DNA from: Macrothele yani
Taxonomy: Eukaryota; Arthropoda; Arachnida; Araneae; Macrothelidae
Length of the DNA stretch: 64,000 nt
Assembly (NCBI GenBank): GCA_039090855.1
Contig: CM077011.1
Location: 23,003,001 to 23,067,000, forward strand
Reading direction: 5' to 3'
Under the pieces are notes generated by a model. That model saw only the letters and a list, made by a program, of their open reading frames with translations, did not search any database and was not told the origin of the DNA. Every line of letters begins with the position of its first letter. Within the stretch, counting starts at the first letter, position 1. Made by a program: the position numbers and the translations under genes. This document shows, piece after piece, positions 1-10,866 of the stretch.

Positions 1-365
1 TAAACAAATCAATCCAAAATCGTAGAAAATGTTTCCGGAAAGATCTGGCCTACAAACTCTTTCAGGTATTTTTTTGTTGAACCCGGCAAACGCCGTGTAC
101 CTTCGTTAGTATGCGAATATTTTTTCCTCGTCTTGGATGGTGAAAAAGTGGCATACGCGAAAGAAAATTGGGCGATGGGATTTCGATTCTCGCTCCAGAG
201 CGTCAAAAATTACCAGCTTTCTGACGAGACCACAGTTGAAAATGGCCTATCTCAGCCGCAAAGTAGAATGCCATATACTGGGTTCATGCATAAGTTCATG
301 CCATTTTTTTCACCGCACAACAGGAATGTATTACATCAGAAGGGAAAACGGAATCAATCAACTAC
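1..365. other. No recognisable gene
   Basis: This edge segment contains only short open frames without family motifs. It lies downstream of the minus-strand mariner remnant and could hold the end of its 3' untranslated part. I see no inverted terminal repeat that would set the element boundary. Confidence 0.4.
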
Positions 366-1410
366 GTATTCCCCCCCCCATTGTTCACGATGGTGTTACA
401 TTATCTGGATAGGTCTGCAATGCCATTCTGGAAAAAAAACGTGCAGGTTTTGCTGCGAACAAGTCATCAGGGAAATTCTGGAAATCAACATCATTGTTCA
501 ATGTTCTCTCACGGAGTGCATTCGACAGAGATCGGAACAGGTGATAATCTCAAGGGGCGACATCTGGGGAATAGACCGGACGTGGTAGGATCTCCCATTT
601 CATATCCTGAATGGTCATTTTGGTCATGTTTGCACTGTGAGGGCGTGCGTTATCATGTTGGAGAAGGACACCATGGCAACGATGTGGCCGTTTCTGCTGA
701 ATTGCTCCCTCTATTTGGCAGAGTTGCTCACAATAGAGTGCAGCGTTGATGGTCCAATTCCTCGGCAGCAGTTCCCAGTGAATAATGCCTTCCATGTCCC
801 ACCAGACACACAACATGAACTTCTCAGGATGAAGGGCATGATTTGGACAAGGTGTGGGCGTCTTGCTTGGGTTTCACCATTCCATCCGATGCCTGAAATT
901 CACGTAAAGGCACCACTTTTTACCTTCAGTAACAGTACGTGACAGAAAAAAGTTTGTTTTGCTGAGAACATTCGCGATAACGAGCGAGCAAGGAACCACA
1001 TATGGCAACAAGCTGATTCTTGTTGTCCTCGATGAGAGTGTGAGGCACCCAATACCCCAATTTCTGGACCTATCCCGCACGTTCCAGGTGTCACATCACG
1101 GTGGCATGATAACAGTCCATCTCAGTGAGCAATTCGCGTGTGGTTCGACGCGGATCCCAGTGGATGAGATATTTCAAACGCTCCTCATCAAAGTGAGATG
1201 GACGACCTGAACGTGAAGAGCCGTTGAGGTCACAATTTCCACTTCGGAACCACATACACCATTTCCGGGCTGTCCTCAGAGTAGTAGCAGCCTCCCCATA
1301 CACAGCACAAATTTATCGAGTAGGCTCGGCGGCTGTGGATCCCTTGTTAAACTCGTAGAGGAGCAGATGTCGGAAATGTTCATTCCTCTCTACAGACACT
1401 CCATACTTCC
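366..1410 (-). pseudogene. mariner transposase remnant
   Basis: This is a decayed transposase of the mariner group, the enzyme that cuts and pastes its own element. On the minus strand the N-terminal helix-turn-helix part lies near 1,400-1,090 and ends in the linker motif SRSGRP. The catalytic core follows in shifting frames. The first catalytic motif, normally GDEKW, reads EGKKW near 930. The second Asp survives in LQHDNARPH near 650. The third motif YSPDVAP is followed by an in-frame TGA where a Cys codon is usual, then by DYHLFRSL. Several frame changes and the lost first Asp mean it cannot be active. Family assignment rests on motif order and spacing seen by eye. Confidence 0.8.
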
Positions 1411-2945
1411 GGACCTGAAAACCAAAAAACACATTTAGCCACAATCACATAAAGCAATGTCATTTAGATACACGATATTACTGGCTATATTTTGATATAC
1501 AACTCGCCATCTGCACCGTCGCTACTGACACGGGAAACACTGGTGAAATAAAACGGCATGAAATTATGCATCAACCCAATATTTTCGAAGACTTGTTTTT
1601 CATTAAATTCCCAGTATCTTTTCTATAAAATTTCGCTGTTATTCTACGTAAGGAATAAACACAGCTGAGAGCAATTACTCATTTTGGTTCGAACAATGTT
1701 CGTCCGTAGGAACTTCATTGGAGTTTTAAATCATTGTACTTTAAGGGAACCGATTTCACAGTCTGACTGGTAATTTTTAATAGGGAAAAAGATAAAAACA
1801 AAAATAAATCGGATAATATTCCCGTGACTTTTAACTACTCTCATCCATTTACTCGCTTTCTCGAGATTCGGGTGGAATAAATTGGCAGTTATATGCTTTG
1901 GAACTAACGACAAATACTCTCACAGCTGAGGACATCCTTAATTGACAATAAATCATCTCAAAATATCGGATTTTTCGAAAATTTGCTGAGAGTGAGATCC
2001 ACATTTCGTCGTGGAGAAGCACATGGTGCATCAATAAATCATTGTGTCACCCCTTTCAATATTTAAAAGATGCGTAGTTGTTCTTTGTTCAACAGATCGA
2101 TAGTTCCGTTTAAAATGCAAGCATAATTATTGAACAACAGGAGAACTACATTAATGTTTTTATTTTTCACGGAAGAAAACATTATTGTGAAGAAACGCGC
2201 GTATATCCTGAAATTTGCATTTAATGCTATCTTTCTGCTGTTTCCAATTTAAAGGAGCTCTACATTTCAATTTAATATTTACTTTGCGCATTGCCTATTT
2301 TACGTAGTTTTAGTTGATTATATATTATTTTCTTTTGAACCATGTCGCCTCTTAGTATCACAAATTCTGACTCAATTATGTCTTTTCACAAAAATCAGTA
2401 GCTGTTCTAATTGTTTTAAATTCTTAGAAAGTTTCATTTTCCCAGTCACCTGCAACAGGTTTAAGAAATGGGCTGTCGCAATGGAAAACTTTTGTGAACC
2501 AAATGTTTGATATTTTTTATGAAATTCTGTTCAAAAAAATTAAATAATTCAATGCCAATAGTTTCTGAATTTGCAGATTTTAGTAACGAATGAATCCATT
2601 TTGTTCTTTGAGAAATCACAAACAAAACCCGATTTCATCTTGTTTTACCAGCACAACGAATTGCAGTGGGTTTAAGAACAGAAATTTGGCACAAGAAAGA
2701 AGGAACCAAATTTAGGGAATTTATTCTGAAATGTACTGTATGCAATCACATTATTTCTATAATTTGCAAAAGTGTAGACATAAAATTCCCTGCTAGAGTT
2801 TCGCATGGAAATTTCAGGCACTTTCATAAAGCCAGCAGAGATTTGTTACATGGTCTCAGGTTTTCCCGAGATTTTCATGAACACACAGTATTAAAAGATT
2901 CACCGTCTTTTTGGGCCAGCCATTTTATCAGCCATACCGTATGTA
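1411..2945. other. AT-rich spacer, no gene recognised
   Basis: No family motif is visible here. The longest open frame (2,666-2,977, plus strand, 103 codons) has no domain I recognise and runs into the terminal repeat of the neighbouring Tc1 element, so I treat it as chance. Confidence 0.5.
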
Positions 2946-3109
2946 CACTATATTTAGAAGCGTCACTGGACACCTAGAAGAGAAACACAACATAGCATTT
3001 ATTGACATACATTAATAAGGCGTCGCTCCACCTTTGGCCTTAATACATGCACTGACCCTTCGAGACAGGCTTTCGACAAGGTTTTGGAACACAGCGCTTC
3101 CATTCAGAA

Positions 3110-4034
3110 CATAATGCTGCTGCTCACTGTTGCTTAGTAGTAAGTCTTGGCTCCAAACTTCTTATGCTGCGCTCTAATTCATCCCATAGGTACTCTACGG
3201 GATTAAGATCAGGTCTCTGTGCTGGCGAGTTCACACACGATACGGAATTATCGTCAAACCACGCTGTAACAGTCCTTGCTTTATGATTCCGTGTATTATC
3301 CTGCTGGTATAAACAAGGTTCGGTTCCATAGCATTGCCACAGAGTTGGTGGGGCATAATTGTCTAGAATATCGAGGTAGACGTGCTGGTTTACAGGTGTG
3401 TCAACGATAACCAATGGGCCGGGACTATACCACGAAAAACACCCCCACACAAGTACACTGCCAGCTCCAAACTTGACCTTAGGAACAGTACACTGTGGTA
3501 AATAGTGTTCACCCGGCTGCCTTCATACCCACACACGGCCATGAGACTGATGGATCATGTATCTGGATTCATCAGTTCATAGGACCCGTTTCCATTGATC
3601 TACGGTCCACGATAAATGTTCTTTACACCATGCTAAACGAAGAGTAGCATTCCGAGTGGAGATGAAAGGCTTATTAGCAGCCGCACGACCACGGTAACCC
3701 ATAGAATGAAGTTCTGTGCGAGTGGTACGTGTACATACTGAGGTTCCAGCATTTTAATCATCTGTACACTGAGGTTTTGTGCAGTACTCCGTCGATTAGC
3801 TGTAACTACTCTCCTGAGGCTTCGACGTCCTCTATCACTGATTTTCTTTGGTTTTCGGGTGTGTTTTGCTGCTTCAGGCACGCCATGTGTCTTCCACTTA
3901 TTCAGTACATCCGAAACAGTTGACTTTGGTATGTTTAAACGCCTCTCGGTTTCTCTTATGAACAACCCACTAATATAACACCGAACAATCTTCCCTTTCT
4001 CAAAATCAGTTGTTTTCCGCTGAGACATTTTCAC
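3110..4034 (-). pseudogene. Tc1 transposase, broken
   Basis: The N-terminal paired-type helix-turn-helix region (TDFEKGKIVRCYISG onward) is open from 4,034 to about 3,770. A frameshift follows near the end of the DNA-binding part. The first catalytic motif is present as TDESRY, but the Trp codon just before it has become TGA. The second motif YQQDNTRNH and the third RPDLNPVEYLWDEL lie in a 108-codon open frame at 3,450-3,124, so all three acidic positions are still recognisable. At least one frameshift and one stop prevent translation of a full protein. Tc1 transposases are usually about 340 residues, matching the span. Confidence 0.85.
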
Positions 4035-4175
4035 TCAATTTAACAGTGCGATATGATCACGGCCAGCTGCAGGGCTTATTTTTATACTGTTTGCAGCTGT
4101 ACCGCGCATTTTAACAACGCAGCGAATCCGTTCATTTGCGGATCCCTTCATGTGCTTTTATTAATATATACACAA

Positions 4176-4207
4176 TATTGACAAAAGTCTGGTGACTTTT
4201 GTCAATA
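4176..4207. repeat. Perfect 14-bp hairpin in a Tc1 end
   Basis: TATTGACAAAAGTC is followed by the loop TGGT and by its exact reverse complement. The palindrome lies inside the right terminal repeat of Tc1 copy A. Copy B has no such perfect hairpin, so the terminal sequence was probably locally duplicated in inverted form. Confidence 0.8.
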
Positions 4208-4261
4208 TAATGCATATATTAATTGAAGTAGCAAATTACAACAAACACTTAGATACACTTA

Positions 4262-4351
4262 CATAATGACGTGTTGGGCCGCCCGTAGACTTTAAAACAA
4301 CATCAATTCGATGTGTTTTAAAGTCTACGGGCGGCCCAACACGTCATTATG
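4262..4351. repeat. 43-bp near-perfect inverted repeat
   Basis: The arms start CATAATGACGTGTTGGGCCG and are exact reverse complements except for one single-base indel near the centre. The loop is only a few bases. GC content is high compared with its surroundings. It is not part of either neighbouring transposon by my boundaries, and may be a tiny foldback element or the fused ends of a deleted one. Confidence 0.85.
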
Positions 4352-4359
4352 AAGTCTGC

Positions 4360-4680
4360 AGGTATGTTTCGCCAAAGGGGTGTGATTGCGTCCGTCAGCT
4401 GCCAAATTTTTCTTATTAAAGGATCTTTTCAGCGAATGGCTCTTACAGTCTCACAGTTGTTCAATTGCTTTAAGATCTGGGGATTATGGGGTAAATCTGA
4501 GCTCTGTGTAGTCATTATTGTGCTCATGGTATCACAGTGTGCTGATCCGAGGCTTTAGGCAGGAAGCACTATTCTGGTGGAATTAGCACTCTCCATCATG
4601 TAAAACCACGTACATTAAGATTTACCGTTGCATCCAAATGCTGCGTCATAGGTATTAAGAAACTCAACTCAACCCCCGCT
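4360..4680 (-). pseudogene. Degenerate Tc1-like transposase fragment
   Basis: The minus strand reads SPDLKAIEQL near 4,480, resembling the third catalytic motif SPDLNPIEHL of Tc1 transposases, with flanking sequence in broken frames. Nothing longer can be aligned by eye. It may be an old Tc1 3' end truncated by the hairpin on its left. Confidence 0.4.
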
Positions 4681-4726
4681 ATGAACACAGATTTTAGACA
4701 TTTACACTGCCTTCATCAACTCATAT

Positions 4727-6013
4727 ACCAGGAGTTCCGCTTAGACGTATAATAAAAGTGAAATTCGTAGCATGCAATTTTGCTAGTTCGAATGACACGA
4801 GGTGGGCACCGCTGTAAACAGCAGCTGTGAAATTTACAAACCAGGCAAATTCGCCGGCAGCGAATGCGCAGAAGCTGTTTAGCTTCTGCGTCGTCTTCAC
4901 AGCAGAAGGTGTTTTGTGTGCTATCACTTTCGGAAACTAAGTCTGCGACGCTTGTACAGCGCCATGTTTGCTCCGAGTACAACTTGCAGACATACCGACT
5001 TACGTGTTCATTATGGAATGGGACAAGCAACTCAGTGAAACGGGAAGTTTGTTACTGATGACTGGTAGACATGCTAAACGTCGGTGTCTGAGAAAAATGT
5101 TGAACGGGCTCGAAAACCATTTCAGAGAAGCCCGAGGAAAGCCATCAGAGGCTAGCGAGCAACTCGGCATCCCACCAACAACACTGAATCAGATACTCCA
5201 TAAAAGTTGGCGATTACAAGCGTTCGACATTCAACTGCATCAACAAGTAAAGTCGCATGACGGAACTGCACAGAAAAGTTTTGTGCAGACAATGTTGGCC
5301 AAAATTGATGCCGACGATACATTCCTACACTAGGTATGCTTTTCAGGGAAGTCAACATTCCACATGTCTGGATAAAATAAATAGACGTAACTGCCGCGTA
5401 TGGAGGTCCGAAAATCCGTTCGTTTTTCATGAACATGAACGGGATTCTCTAAAATGCAATGTCTGGTGTGGGATCATGAAGGACAAAATCATCGGTCCCT
5501 TTATTTTTGGGGTACGCCACCATAACTTGACTAACATACCCCGACATTCCTTGCCTCAGCTGCGTGAAGGAACAATTTTCCAACAGGATGGTGCTCCCCG
5601 CAGTTTCCCAATGATGTCCGCACACGTTTTGATGACCAACTCACTACAGGATGGATTGGAAGAGAATCAACATTCATTGCATGGCCCCTCCAGATTACCA
5701 GACCTAAGTTTACCTTACTTTTTTCCTCTTGGGGGTGTGTTAAAAACCACGTGCACGCTACAGAGGAACGTAATCTAGAGGACCTACGCGACAGAATGTG
5801 TGCTGTGACACCACAAATGTTTCTCAACACGTGGGCTGAGGTGGAATACCGGTCGGACGTTTGCTACGCCACCAGTGGTGCTCATGTTGAAGTTTATTAG
5901 ACATGTAAAAACAAATCTTAGTTTGTGTGAAAAATACTTGTCGCTAGTAAATTGGGGTGATTTTAGAACTTACGATACTTTCTTTTACTATACGTCGAAT
6001 CAGAACACCCTGT
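4727..6013 (+). mobile_element. DUF4817-type mariner relative
   Basis: A 1.29-kb element with imperfect inverted ends of about 45 bp. The right end read inward is ACAGGGTGTTCTGATTCGAC; the left end is ACCAGGAGTTCCGCTTAGAC, and the match continues through GACGTATA. The ACAGGGTGTTC terminus is one I associate with DUF4817-type insect elements. Boundaries are accurate to a few bases. Confidence 0.75.
4900..5890 (+). pseudogene. Transposase of DUF4817/mariner type, broken
   Basis: The N-terminal part contains a helix-turn-helix-like region (ASEQLGIPPTTLNQIL, about 5,150-5,200). A frameshift near 5,270 leads into the catalytic region of an open frame at 5,257-5,778. There VWCGIMKDKIIGPF and the second catalytic motif FQQDGAP are clear. 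The first motif, usually FSDEATFH, is altered at its Asp and Glu positions. The third region, usually SPDLTPLDFFLWG, reads LPDLSLPYFFPLGG, so the usual final Asp is gone. The protein is therefore inactive. Identity is from motif order; I cannot assign the exact lineage. Confidence 0.8.
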
Positions 6014-6779
6014 ATTTAAAGGTAGGTACTCATCTATCGATTCCTACCGTTAACGCTATATTATGACCTGTTGATCGACGTGTATTAACTGAGAGCTTGA
6101 TCATCGGACAAACCCGATCATTTTGGAGTTCTCAGAAGCTCCTGTTTTCCCTTAGAATTCCTTTCCTGAGAATTTCTGTTTTGTTCCTTTCCCTGAGAAT
6201 TTCTTAGAAATTCCAGAGAGCAGTGGTTCACGAAAGGTACGTTTTCCATTAAGCCCATTCGTGCTAATGTGCGGCTGGCTGTGTTTGCTGAAATTCTCCT
6301 TTCAATACCCCTGTTGTGCTACTTGGCTACTTGACGTAAAATAGCTCGTCTGTTACCCCGTAAAATGCTCACCAGCTGACATTGGCCTCGAACATCGACC
6401 AGTCATTTCCATCTACGGAAAGACCGCTGACTACTTCTTTATGTGTTTGTACACCACTCATTGTACACCCTCCAGAAGGTTTGTCATTTCTGAGATACTT
6501 CCATCTACTCGGCTTTCGCTCACTATCACGCCTCTTACAAAGTTGTTAAAATCACGAAGGTTTCCCATATTGTAGTACGCATCGTTCTCGTCTGATACCA
6601 TTTCAGTGGGCTCTTTATAAAGCCCACTCAACATCATAGTTCAGCATGTAAGTGAGGATAACACTGTCTGATTCCTATTGGGTTTTCCTAATATACGTCA
6701 CTTGCTCCTTCGGTGTGTCATTGAAGGCTCAACAGGTTTTCATAAATACACCAACAGCCAAGTCTGAAACATTAACTGA
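6014..6779. other. No gene recognised
   Basis: No open frame of interest, family motif or clear repeat is seen between the mariner relative and the minisatellite. Confidence 0.5.
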
Positions 6780-7484
6780 ACGGGGAAAAGCCAATGACAT
6801 GGCCTTTGATATTTGTAACCATTAAGCAGCGATAGATGATCCTGAAAATGAATAAATCAACCAAATCAAGTTGTCTACGAATTTTCTTTAATATTCGTAA
6901 CCATTAACCAGCTGTAGGTGGTCCTGAAAATGAATACATTAACGAATACAGTTGACTGTCAATTTTGTTTATATTCGATTAAGCAGCGATAGGGGATCTT
7001 GTAAATAAGCACATTAACCAGCACAGTTGAATACAAATTATCTTTAGTACTCGTAACCATCAAGCAGTGATAGGTGGTCCCGAAAATGAATATATTAACC
7101 AGTACAGTTGACTACAAATTTTGTTTAATATCCGCAACCATTAAGCAGCAATAGGTGGTCCTGAAAATGAATGCATTAACCAAATACAGTTGACTGTGGA
7201 TTTTCTTTTATGTCCGTAACCATTAAACAGCGATACGTGGCACTGGAAATGAATATAGTAACCAAAAAGAGTTGACTACAAATTTTCTAATATTCGTAAA
7301 AATTTAGCAGTGATAAGCGGTCCTGAAAATGAATGTCTATAACCAAATACACTTGACTGTTAATTTTCTATTACACTCGTAATCGTTAAAAAGCGATAGG
7401 TGGTCCTGAAAATGAATATATTAACCAAATGCAGTTGAGTACGAATTTTCTAATATTCGTAACAATTAAGCAGCGATAAGTGGT

Positions 7485-7664
7485 TATAACGAAGTAAATT
7501 TCTCCGTCATTTCTGTCCACGCCAGGATTCGAACCCGGATCCCCTCATTCCAGAATAAGTCACTCTACCAATTGAGCTACGCGGACGTTTTATTCTGATT
7601 CCTATCTGCCTTTAAGTCGTGTGCGTCCTTCTGGCAGGTACGCCACATCTCCTGGTACGTTACA
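7485..7664 (-). repeat. 3' long terminal repeat of the mini element
   Basis: This 180-bp direct repeat is the 3' copy in minus orientation. It begins TGTAACG in that sense after the purine tract and contains a tRNA-like sequence at 7,515-7,586. Confidence 0.75.
7515..7586 (-). tRNA. tRNA-like sequence inside terminal repeat
   Basis: A 72-nt minus-strand sequence starting GTCCGCGTAGCTCAATTGG and ending CCTGGCGTGGAC. The acceptor stem pairs fully (one G-T), the D stem GCTC/GAGT pairs, and the T arm CCGGG-TTCGAAT-CCTGG is mostly paired with the canonical loop. The anticodon stem is poor, so this is a tRNA pseudogene rather than a working tRNA. The A and B box promoter sequences are both intact. 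Confidence 0.65.
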
Positions 7665-7703
7665 TCATCTCCCCCTTATTTTTTTTTTTTTTTTTTTTTT
7701 TTT
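7665..7703 (-). promoter_or_regulatory. Polypurine-tract-like sequence
   Basis: On the minus strand a run of 25 A is followed by TAAGGGGGAGATGA directly before the 3' terminal repeat. This is where an LTR element carries its polypurine tract for plus-strand DNA priming. Confidence 0.6.
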
Positions 7704-7794
7704 GAAGTGCTGGAGAAGGGATTCTTTTATTTTTCCTATCTCGCGGTGTGGAAATAACATCACACCAATGCGAGATTTTGAACGCTCGGGTCAT

Positions 7795-7813
7795 CAGGAT
7801 AGTTCGGGCGCCA
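7795..7813 (-). promoter_or_regulatory. tRNA primer-binding-site-like sequence
   Basis: One base after the 5' terminal repeat (minus sense) the sequence reads TGGCGCCCGAACTATCCTG. The first 12 bases equal the start of the well-known lysine-tRNA primer binding site, and TGG complements the CCA tail of any tRNA. The spacing of one base is typical of LTR elements. Confidence 0.65.
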
Positions 7814-7814
7814 T

Positions 7815-7994
7815 TATAACGAAGTAAATTTCTCCGTCATTTCTGTCCACGCCAGGATTCGAACCCGGATCACCACATTCCGGAATAAGTCACTCTACCA
7901 ATTGAGCTACGCGGACGTTTTATTCTGATTCCTATCTGCCTTGATGTCGTGTGCGTCCTTCTGGCAGGTACGTCACTTCTTCTGGTACGTTACA
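7815..7994 (-). repeat. 5' long terminal repeat of the mini element
   Basis: The 5' copy in minus orientation, 180 bp and about 96% identical to the partner. It carries its own tRNA-like sequence at 7,845-7,916. Confidence 0.75.
7845..7916 (-). tRNA. tRNA-like sequence inside terminal repeat (second copy)
   Basis: The same 72-nt tRNA-like block as at 7,515-7,586, with CCG instead of CTG at the anticodon position and changes in the variable region. Acceptor, D and T arms pair; the anticodon stem does not pair well. Both polymerase III promoter boxes are intact. Confidence 0.65.
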
Positions 7995-8215
7995 TGGTCC
8001 TGAAAATGAATGCATTAATCAAATACAATTGACTGCGGATTTCCTTTTATATTCGCAACCATTAAACAGCGACAGGTAATCCTGAAAATGAATATATTAA
8101 CCCAATACAGTTGATTACGAATTTTCTAATATTCGTAACAATTAAGCAGAAATAAATGGTTCTGAAAATGAATACATTGACTAAATACCGTTGACTACGG
8201 ATTGCCGTTAGAATT

Positions 8216-8697
8216 TAGAACAGGAAAAAACTACTGAAATCAGTATGTATAACATGCAACATTCCGAGTCAGGAAAATGTTATTGCTACTCATCAACAAC
8301 AGACATAAAATTCATGTCTTAGGATGGATTCGAACGCAAATCCAACCGAAAGGTAGAGAAGAGCTCCAAACGTAAACCAAAAGTTACGGTCTAGTGATTT
8401 TGCGATACGCTAACTGAGAAATAATGTGCGCCGATGTAGAAATAGTCCACACACATTTCTTAACAGTAACTCACTAATGATTACAAGTGGGTTTTATTAA
8501 GACAAAGGCATCTGGGAACACACATTTATTATGAATTTTTTGAATTTCACTTCTGACAATTCTTTAAGTGAATCAATCCAGATTCTTAATACAAGAGTCC
8601 CACATAGCAGAGAATATTTCGTATATGTTACAAGTACGTAGCAATGAAACATTGAGAATTTTCAGATAAGTTGCACAATGTAACAGTAATGTTTCAG
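8216..8697. other. No gene recognised
   Basis: The sequence between the minisatellite and the SINE has no motif or repeat I recognise. Confidence 0.45.
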
Positions 8698-8711
8698 GAA
8701 CCTTACGGTTG

Positions 8712-8942
8712 GCCGCCCCGGTGGCGCCGTGGTCTAAGGCGTTGGCCTCTGATCATTCGTCCGTAAGGGGTCCGGGTTCGAATCCCGGTCAGGCATGGAT
8801 GTTGTGTTTGTCTTACGGCACTGGCTCTCTCCCTTCCCTGGAACCAGTGACCCTAAATTAGGGACGGGCGACTGCTTATAGCCCATTGAGTTGCTCACGG
8901 TGGTCGTTAAACCTACAATCAAAAAAAAAAAAAAAAAAAAAA
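8712..8942 (+). mobile_element. tRNA-derived SINE, family 1
   Basis: A 231-bp SINE. The head, GCCGCCCCGGTGGCGC..., is a long-variable-arm tRNA relative with A box (GGCGC.GTGGTCTAAGG) and B box (GGGTTCGAATCCC). A unique body with TTACGGCACTGGCTCTCTCC and CCCATTGAGTTGCTCACGG leads to a poly-A tail. It is flanked by a perfect 14-bp target duplication GAACCTTACGGTTG (8,698-8,711 and 8,943-8,956). This is one of at least eight copies in the window. Confidence 0.95.
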
Positions 8943-9054
8943 GAACCTTACGGTTGCGTCAAAATGTCCTCAAACTTTACATAACTTTGAAACAATACCG
9001 ATACGTTACAGTGATAGGTCTTTGTAACTTCAACATACCAACTTCGTGTTACTT

Positions 9055-9150
9055 TTACGTATTTGAAAGACATTTGTAAATTCGACTGTTACGTATTTGA
9101 AAGACATTTGTAAATTCGACTGTTACGTATTTGGAAGATATTTGTGACAT
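9055..9150. repeat. 34-bp tandem repeat, 2.8 units
   Basis: The unit begins TTACGTATTTGAAAGACATT. The first two units are identical and the third is partly diverged and truncated. Confidence 0.85.
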
Positions 9151-10149
9151 CATCATATTACTGTTACTATTTACTATGTTGAACATTATAGTCTTAATAA
9201 ACTTTGTAAAATCACAATAAAAATATATACACTCGACAGCTGTTTCAAAAGCAACAACAGTGGTGTTACGCGTTGATTACGTTTTCACAGTTTCAACGCA
9301 GACCGCTGTCCATTGGAAATAGTGGCGGCGTTTATACATGTAAATTGATAACAAAAGAAGTAAAAATTGGTCCCAAATGAGGGTGTAAAATTTCTATTAT
9401 ACATGTGGAATAGACTATATTTCAGCGAAAAAGAGAAAGAAAATAAAATTCATTTCTCTAAATACCAACCAATATGATGAAATTTCTCAGCTTCAAGTAA
9501 AAGAAAAAACTAACTGGTATAGTATACTAATACAACAACAACACAGCCCTCTACTTAGATTTTGTAAAATGCTTTTTAGAATTTAAAAATTATAATAATC
9601 AAAACAATTTCTTACTTTCAGATGATCTTGAATCACAATAAAAAAAAAGGATGAAATATTAAATCAGCTAACTCGAGTACGACAGTATCACCAAAGAAGC
9701 ACGTGGAAAGACAACTACGAGAGTGCTTCGGTGAAATGGCATAAATGCGCATGCGCATCCACGCGGTTGCCAAACCAAAAATCTTAAATATCGCCGGAAT
9801 GTAACATCAAGGTAGCAATTATGTACAGTAGAAACTATAAAACAGTAGTATCGGTGAATGCTATTTTTAACGTAACCGTAATGTACAAAGAGTTATGTTC
9901 CAAAATAGATATTGCTGAAACGTAATTGTAAGATATCTCTGAAAGTGTAACGAAAATGAGAGATTGTAACATTATTGATGCATATCTGAAACGTTTTGTG
10001 CCGTATGGGAGTGATTGCATATACGCGGGTCGGTGTGTTACTTTTGCATATAACCAGGTTGGAGTCTAATATACACTCTTTGCCAAAAACGAAGTACATA
10101 GAAGGAATCATCTAATCGAGATAAAAATTGATATCTCCAATATATATAT
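9151..10149. other. No gene recognised
   Basis: An AT-rich spacer. Short open frames on the minus strand around 9,835-10,111 overlap in two frames and carry no known motif. Confidence 0.5.
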
Positions 10150-10866
10150 GAATAGGAAAGCAAACGACTGCAATTGTTGGGCCATTTATTCGGTAAAACA
10201 GCTGCATGAGTGGAACATGTCAGTACGTTGTAGTGCCACCTCTGGCTCTGACATAAGCGGTTACCCGGCGAGGCAAAGACACATACAGGTCACAAATTGT
10301 GACCTGAAATATAGCATGCCAGGTGGTGTAAAATTTGCAGGCCAGTTCGCCGACATTTTGTGATGGGCGTAGGTGGCATCCCACCATGTCTCAAACATAA
10401 TCGATCGGTGAAAGGTCGGGCGATCGAGCTGGCCATGAAACGGTGCTGACATTACAGAGGCAGGTCTGGGAAAGTCGTGCCGTATGTGATGCGACATTAT
10501 CCTGTTGAAAAATTGCTCGGTGATGCTGCGACAGGAATGGCAACAAAACAGGTCGTAGAATTTCATCTACTTACGGTTGAGCAGTGAATAAAGTACGGAA
10601 GAAAACCAAGGGTTTTCAGCTATCCTACGAAACGGCTCCCCATATGGTCATTCCTAGCATGCGAGCCGTGTGCCGGTCCTCAGTAAAGGCAGGATTCGGG
10701 ATTCGTGCGCTGGCCGACTCTTCTCCAAACACGCATGCGCGGGTTATCCGCGCCCCGCGCAAACCGTGACTCATCACTAAAGACAATACGACGTCAATGA
10801 ACAATATCCCACGTTGATCGGAACTGACATCAACGGACCAATGCTCGATTGGGGTCTGGTTCATTG
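10150..10866 (-). pseudogene. Tc1-like transposase, 5'-truncated and broken
   Basis: The minus strand encodes the C-terminal two thirds of a Tc1-like transposase in several frames. The segment before the second catalytic motif is at 10,864-10,625 and ends MTIWGAVS, equivalent to VMVWGAIS in related copies at 34,570 and 59,829. The third motif ARSPDLSPIDYV is near 10,430, followed by a stop and then a C-terminal region ending in GGTTTY. The helix-turn-helix domain is missing because the foldback repeat begins where it should be. No terminal repeats are found. Confidence 0.75.

Larger units (their letters stand above)
2946..4212 (-). mobile_element. Tc1 element, copy A
   Basis: A 1.27-kb Tc1 element with imperfect inverted ends. 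The left end reads CACTATATTTAGAAGCGTCA inward, and the right end read inward from the other strand begins CATTATATTGACAAAAGTCA. A TA dinucleotide precedes the left end; the right-hand target copy reads CA. A related copy in the opposite orientation lies at 44,772-46,010 and shares both ends and the N-terminal protein sequence, which helps fix these boundaries. Confidence 0.8.
7485..7994 (-). mobile_element. TRIM-like mini LTR element bearing tRNA sequence
   Basis: Two direct repeats of exactly 180 bp (7,485-7,664 and 7,815-7,994; 8 mismatches, no indels by my count) flank a 150-bp internal part. On the minus strand the repeats run from TGTAACG to CGTTATA, that is TG...(C)A-type ends with a short inverted repeat. 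A 4-bp target duplication TGGT lies at 7,481-7,484 and 7,995-7,998, and removing the insertion restores the minisatellite. Next to the 5' repeat (minus sense) is a primer-binding-site-like sequence, and next to the 3' repeat a purine tract. There is no coding capacity. This fits a terminal-repeat retrotransposon in miniature mobilised in trans. A duplicated SINE is the alternative. Confidence 0.75.
6780..8215. repeat. ~80-bp minisatellite, about 11 units
   Basis: A diverged tandem array whose unit contains AAGCAGCGATAGGTGGTCCT, then GAAAATGAATATATTAACCA and an AATTTTCTAATATTCGTAAC segment. The GTCCTGAAAATG core recurs at about 6,840, 6,922, 7,078, 7,159, 7,320, 7,404, 7,998, 8,082 and 8,160, with more diverged versions between. 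Spacing is about 74-84 bp. The array is split at 7,485 by a 510-bp insertion, and the sequence resumes in register afterwards. Confidence 0.85.

Noticed and set aside
2666..2977. 103-codon plus-strand frame
   Set aside because: It has no recognised motif, no start context and overlaps a Tc1 terminal repeat at its end.
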